NCBI GenBank assembly: GCA_021785515.1
Contig: JAJYEX010000001.1
Coordinates: 124,001-188,000 of the forward strand
Origin: Pseudomonadota bacterium
GTDB lineage: Bacteria > Pseudomonadota > Gammaproteobacteria > Acidiferrobacterales > UBA6901
Length of the DNA stretch: 64,000 nucleotides
Direction of reading: 5' to 3'
The position numbers and the translations under genes were made by a program. Below, one piece after another: positions 63,325 through 64,000 of the stretch (its first letter is position 1; each line of letters begins with the position of its first letter). A model generated the notes under the pieces. It worked only from the letters and a program-made list of their open reading frames with translations, was not told where the DNA came from and did no database searches.

Positions 63325-63855
63325 CTAGCCCGAGGTATCGCGGGGGTCGTGTGCAAGCCGTGATTGCGGCCGCCCTTCCAGTCTGGCGATGACCCCGGCC
63401 TCGGCCAGCAAGGCATCGAGCCCCTGCGGCGCAACCGGCACCTGACCCAGCTCCAGTCGACGCAGCAGGATATGGCGCCGCCGCATGGCCAGGTAGTCTT
63501 GCGCCTTCAGCAGCGGGGTGGCCAGTGCAAAACCCGCGTCCAGATGACTGAAGGCGCCGGCAAGCTTGCCGCTGAGGAGCAGCTGCCCGTATACCAGTTC
63601 AGCCAATGCCCGTGCCCGGCGGTTGTGGAGTCCGGCACGCAAAGCCATGTCGTAATCCGACGGTTGCGGTACCCCTGTCAGCCAGTGGTGCGCAATCATG
63701 ACTTGCAACCGCCCGGTGACGAGCTGAAGTCCGGCGCGGTGTCTATGGCGCACACCGCGCCCTGCCCGCTCGAGCAAACCGCGCGCCTGCTCCGGCGCCA
63801 GCGGTTCGGCAAACCATCTTGCAAGCAGGCCGGGCGGGCTAACCGTGCCGATCAT
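63325..63855 (-). CDS. Unrecognised 176-residue protein
   Basis: The product is Ala/Leu/Arg-rich and mostly helical (ARGLLERAGRGVRHRHRAGLQLV, ALAELVYGQLLLSGKLAGAFSHLDAGFALATPLLKAQDYLAMRRRHILLRRLEL). There is no signal peptide or clear membrane segment. It does not match a family I know. Its ends are sensible (MIGTVSPPGLLARWF at the start; stop 48 bases from the ppc end), and composition is protein-like. The helices with repeated Leu/Ala suggest a TPR-like or helical-bundle fold, as inference. Confidence 0.7.
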   Translation of the reverse strand: MIGTVSPPGLLARWFAEPLAPEQARGLLERAGRGVRHRHRAGLQLVTGRLQVMIAHHWLTGVPQPSDYDMALRAGLHNRRARALAELVYGQLLLSGKLAGAFSHLDAGFALATPLLKAQDYLAMRRRHILLRRLELGQVPVAPQGLDALLAEAGVIARLEGRPQSRLAHDPRDTSG

Positions 63856-64000
63856 GGCCGTTGGTGGGTATTCAGAGTCGCTTCCCTTCGGTTCCGCGAC
63901 ACCACCAGCCTACGAAAATGCCGCGGCCGTGGCAAGCACGCCTGCCGCCAAACCCGACGTCAACGCTCAAGCGCCTGGCCCTGACCGCCCGGCAGACGGC
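63854..64000 (+). CDS. Possible partial gene, N-terminus of an Ala/Pro-rich protein
   Basis: From ATG 63854 the plus strand is open to the window end (49 codons: MAVGGYSESLPFGSATPPAYENAAAV and onward, rich in Ala, Pro, Asp). Such a start would be consistent with a disordered N-terminus. But it overlaps the divergent start of the gene at 63325-63855 by two bases, and no ribosome site is visible, so it may be chance. Confidence 0.3.
   Translation, partial: MAVGGYSESLPFGSATPPAYENAAAVASTPAAKPDVNAQAPGPDRPADG

Overview
The window reads as chromosome of a GC-rich gammaproteobacterium. The evidence is the classic lptG-lptF / pepA-holC-valS divergent block, a gammaproteobacterial type II secretion operon, a System I (Ccm) cytochrome c maturation locus, a prkA-yeaH-spoVR operon and a ppc gene with no interruptions. 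The gene mix (Ccm, Sco1 and CtaG-type oxidase assembly factors, DUF3683 oxidoreductase) suggests a respiratory, possibly chemolithotrophic lineage such as Acidiferrobacterales. That placement is inference, not demonstrated.

Layout. 1-8.9 kb: gspC-D-E-F-G-H-I-J-K on the minus strand, with gspK cut by the window edge. 9.7 kb: tRNA-Ala(CGC). 10.5-14.0 kb: accessory stretch with a seven-repeat GloVer-type lipoprotein, then an unrecognised 205-residue protein followed directly by an MvdC/MvdD-like ATP-grasp ligase, which together are the best candidate for an undescribed system (graspetide-like protein modification). 14.5-16.1 kb: sco1 and ctaG-like copper/oxidase assembly genes. 16.7-22.6 kb: tRNA-Arg(CCT) followed by a composite genomic island. 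The tRNA 3' end recurs three more times as direct repeats. The modules carry two HigBA toxin-antitoxin pairs, a truncated HTH gene, an intact IS630-family element, an integrase N-terminal remnant and a decayed cysteine-cluster gene. No complete integrase remains. The last att-like repeat ends about 15-25 bases before the start region of ccmA.

22.6-29.5 kb: all ccm functions, split into ccmABCDEG (plus) converging on ccmFHI (minus). 29.9-38.5 kb: RDD membrane protein, lptG, lptF, then pepA, holC, an unrecognised 266-residue protein and valS. 38.6-40.6 kb: an ExeA/GspA-like AAA ATPase with a transmembrane segment and coiled coil, a possible helper of the type II secretion system. 41.3-45.8 kb: prkA-yeaH-spoVR stress module. 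46.3-49.8 kb: YihY-family membrane protein and four small proteins, three of them unrecognised. 49.8-55.7 kb: pepN, a phospholipase D-type cardiolipin synthase with its endonuclease/exonuclease/phosphatase neighbour, a YbaK-like deacylase and a PilZ protein. 55.9-63.9 kb: a 1278-residue FAD/Fe-S fusion oxidoreductase, an orphan Xre/MbcA/ParS-type antitoxin-like gene, ppc and a hypothetical gene.

How they fit together: the envelope theme is strong (protein secretion, LPS export, cardiolipin synthesis), as is cytochrome assembly (Ccm, Sco1, CtaG). The accessory material is concentrated at 10.5-14 kb and in the tRNA-Arg island. All family assignments come from reading motifs by eye; no database search was run.
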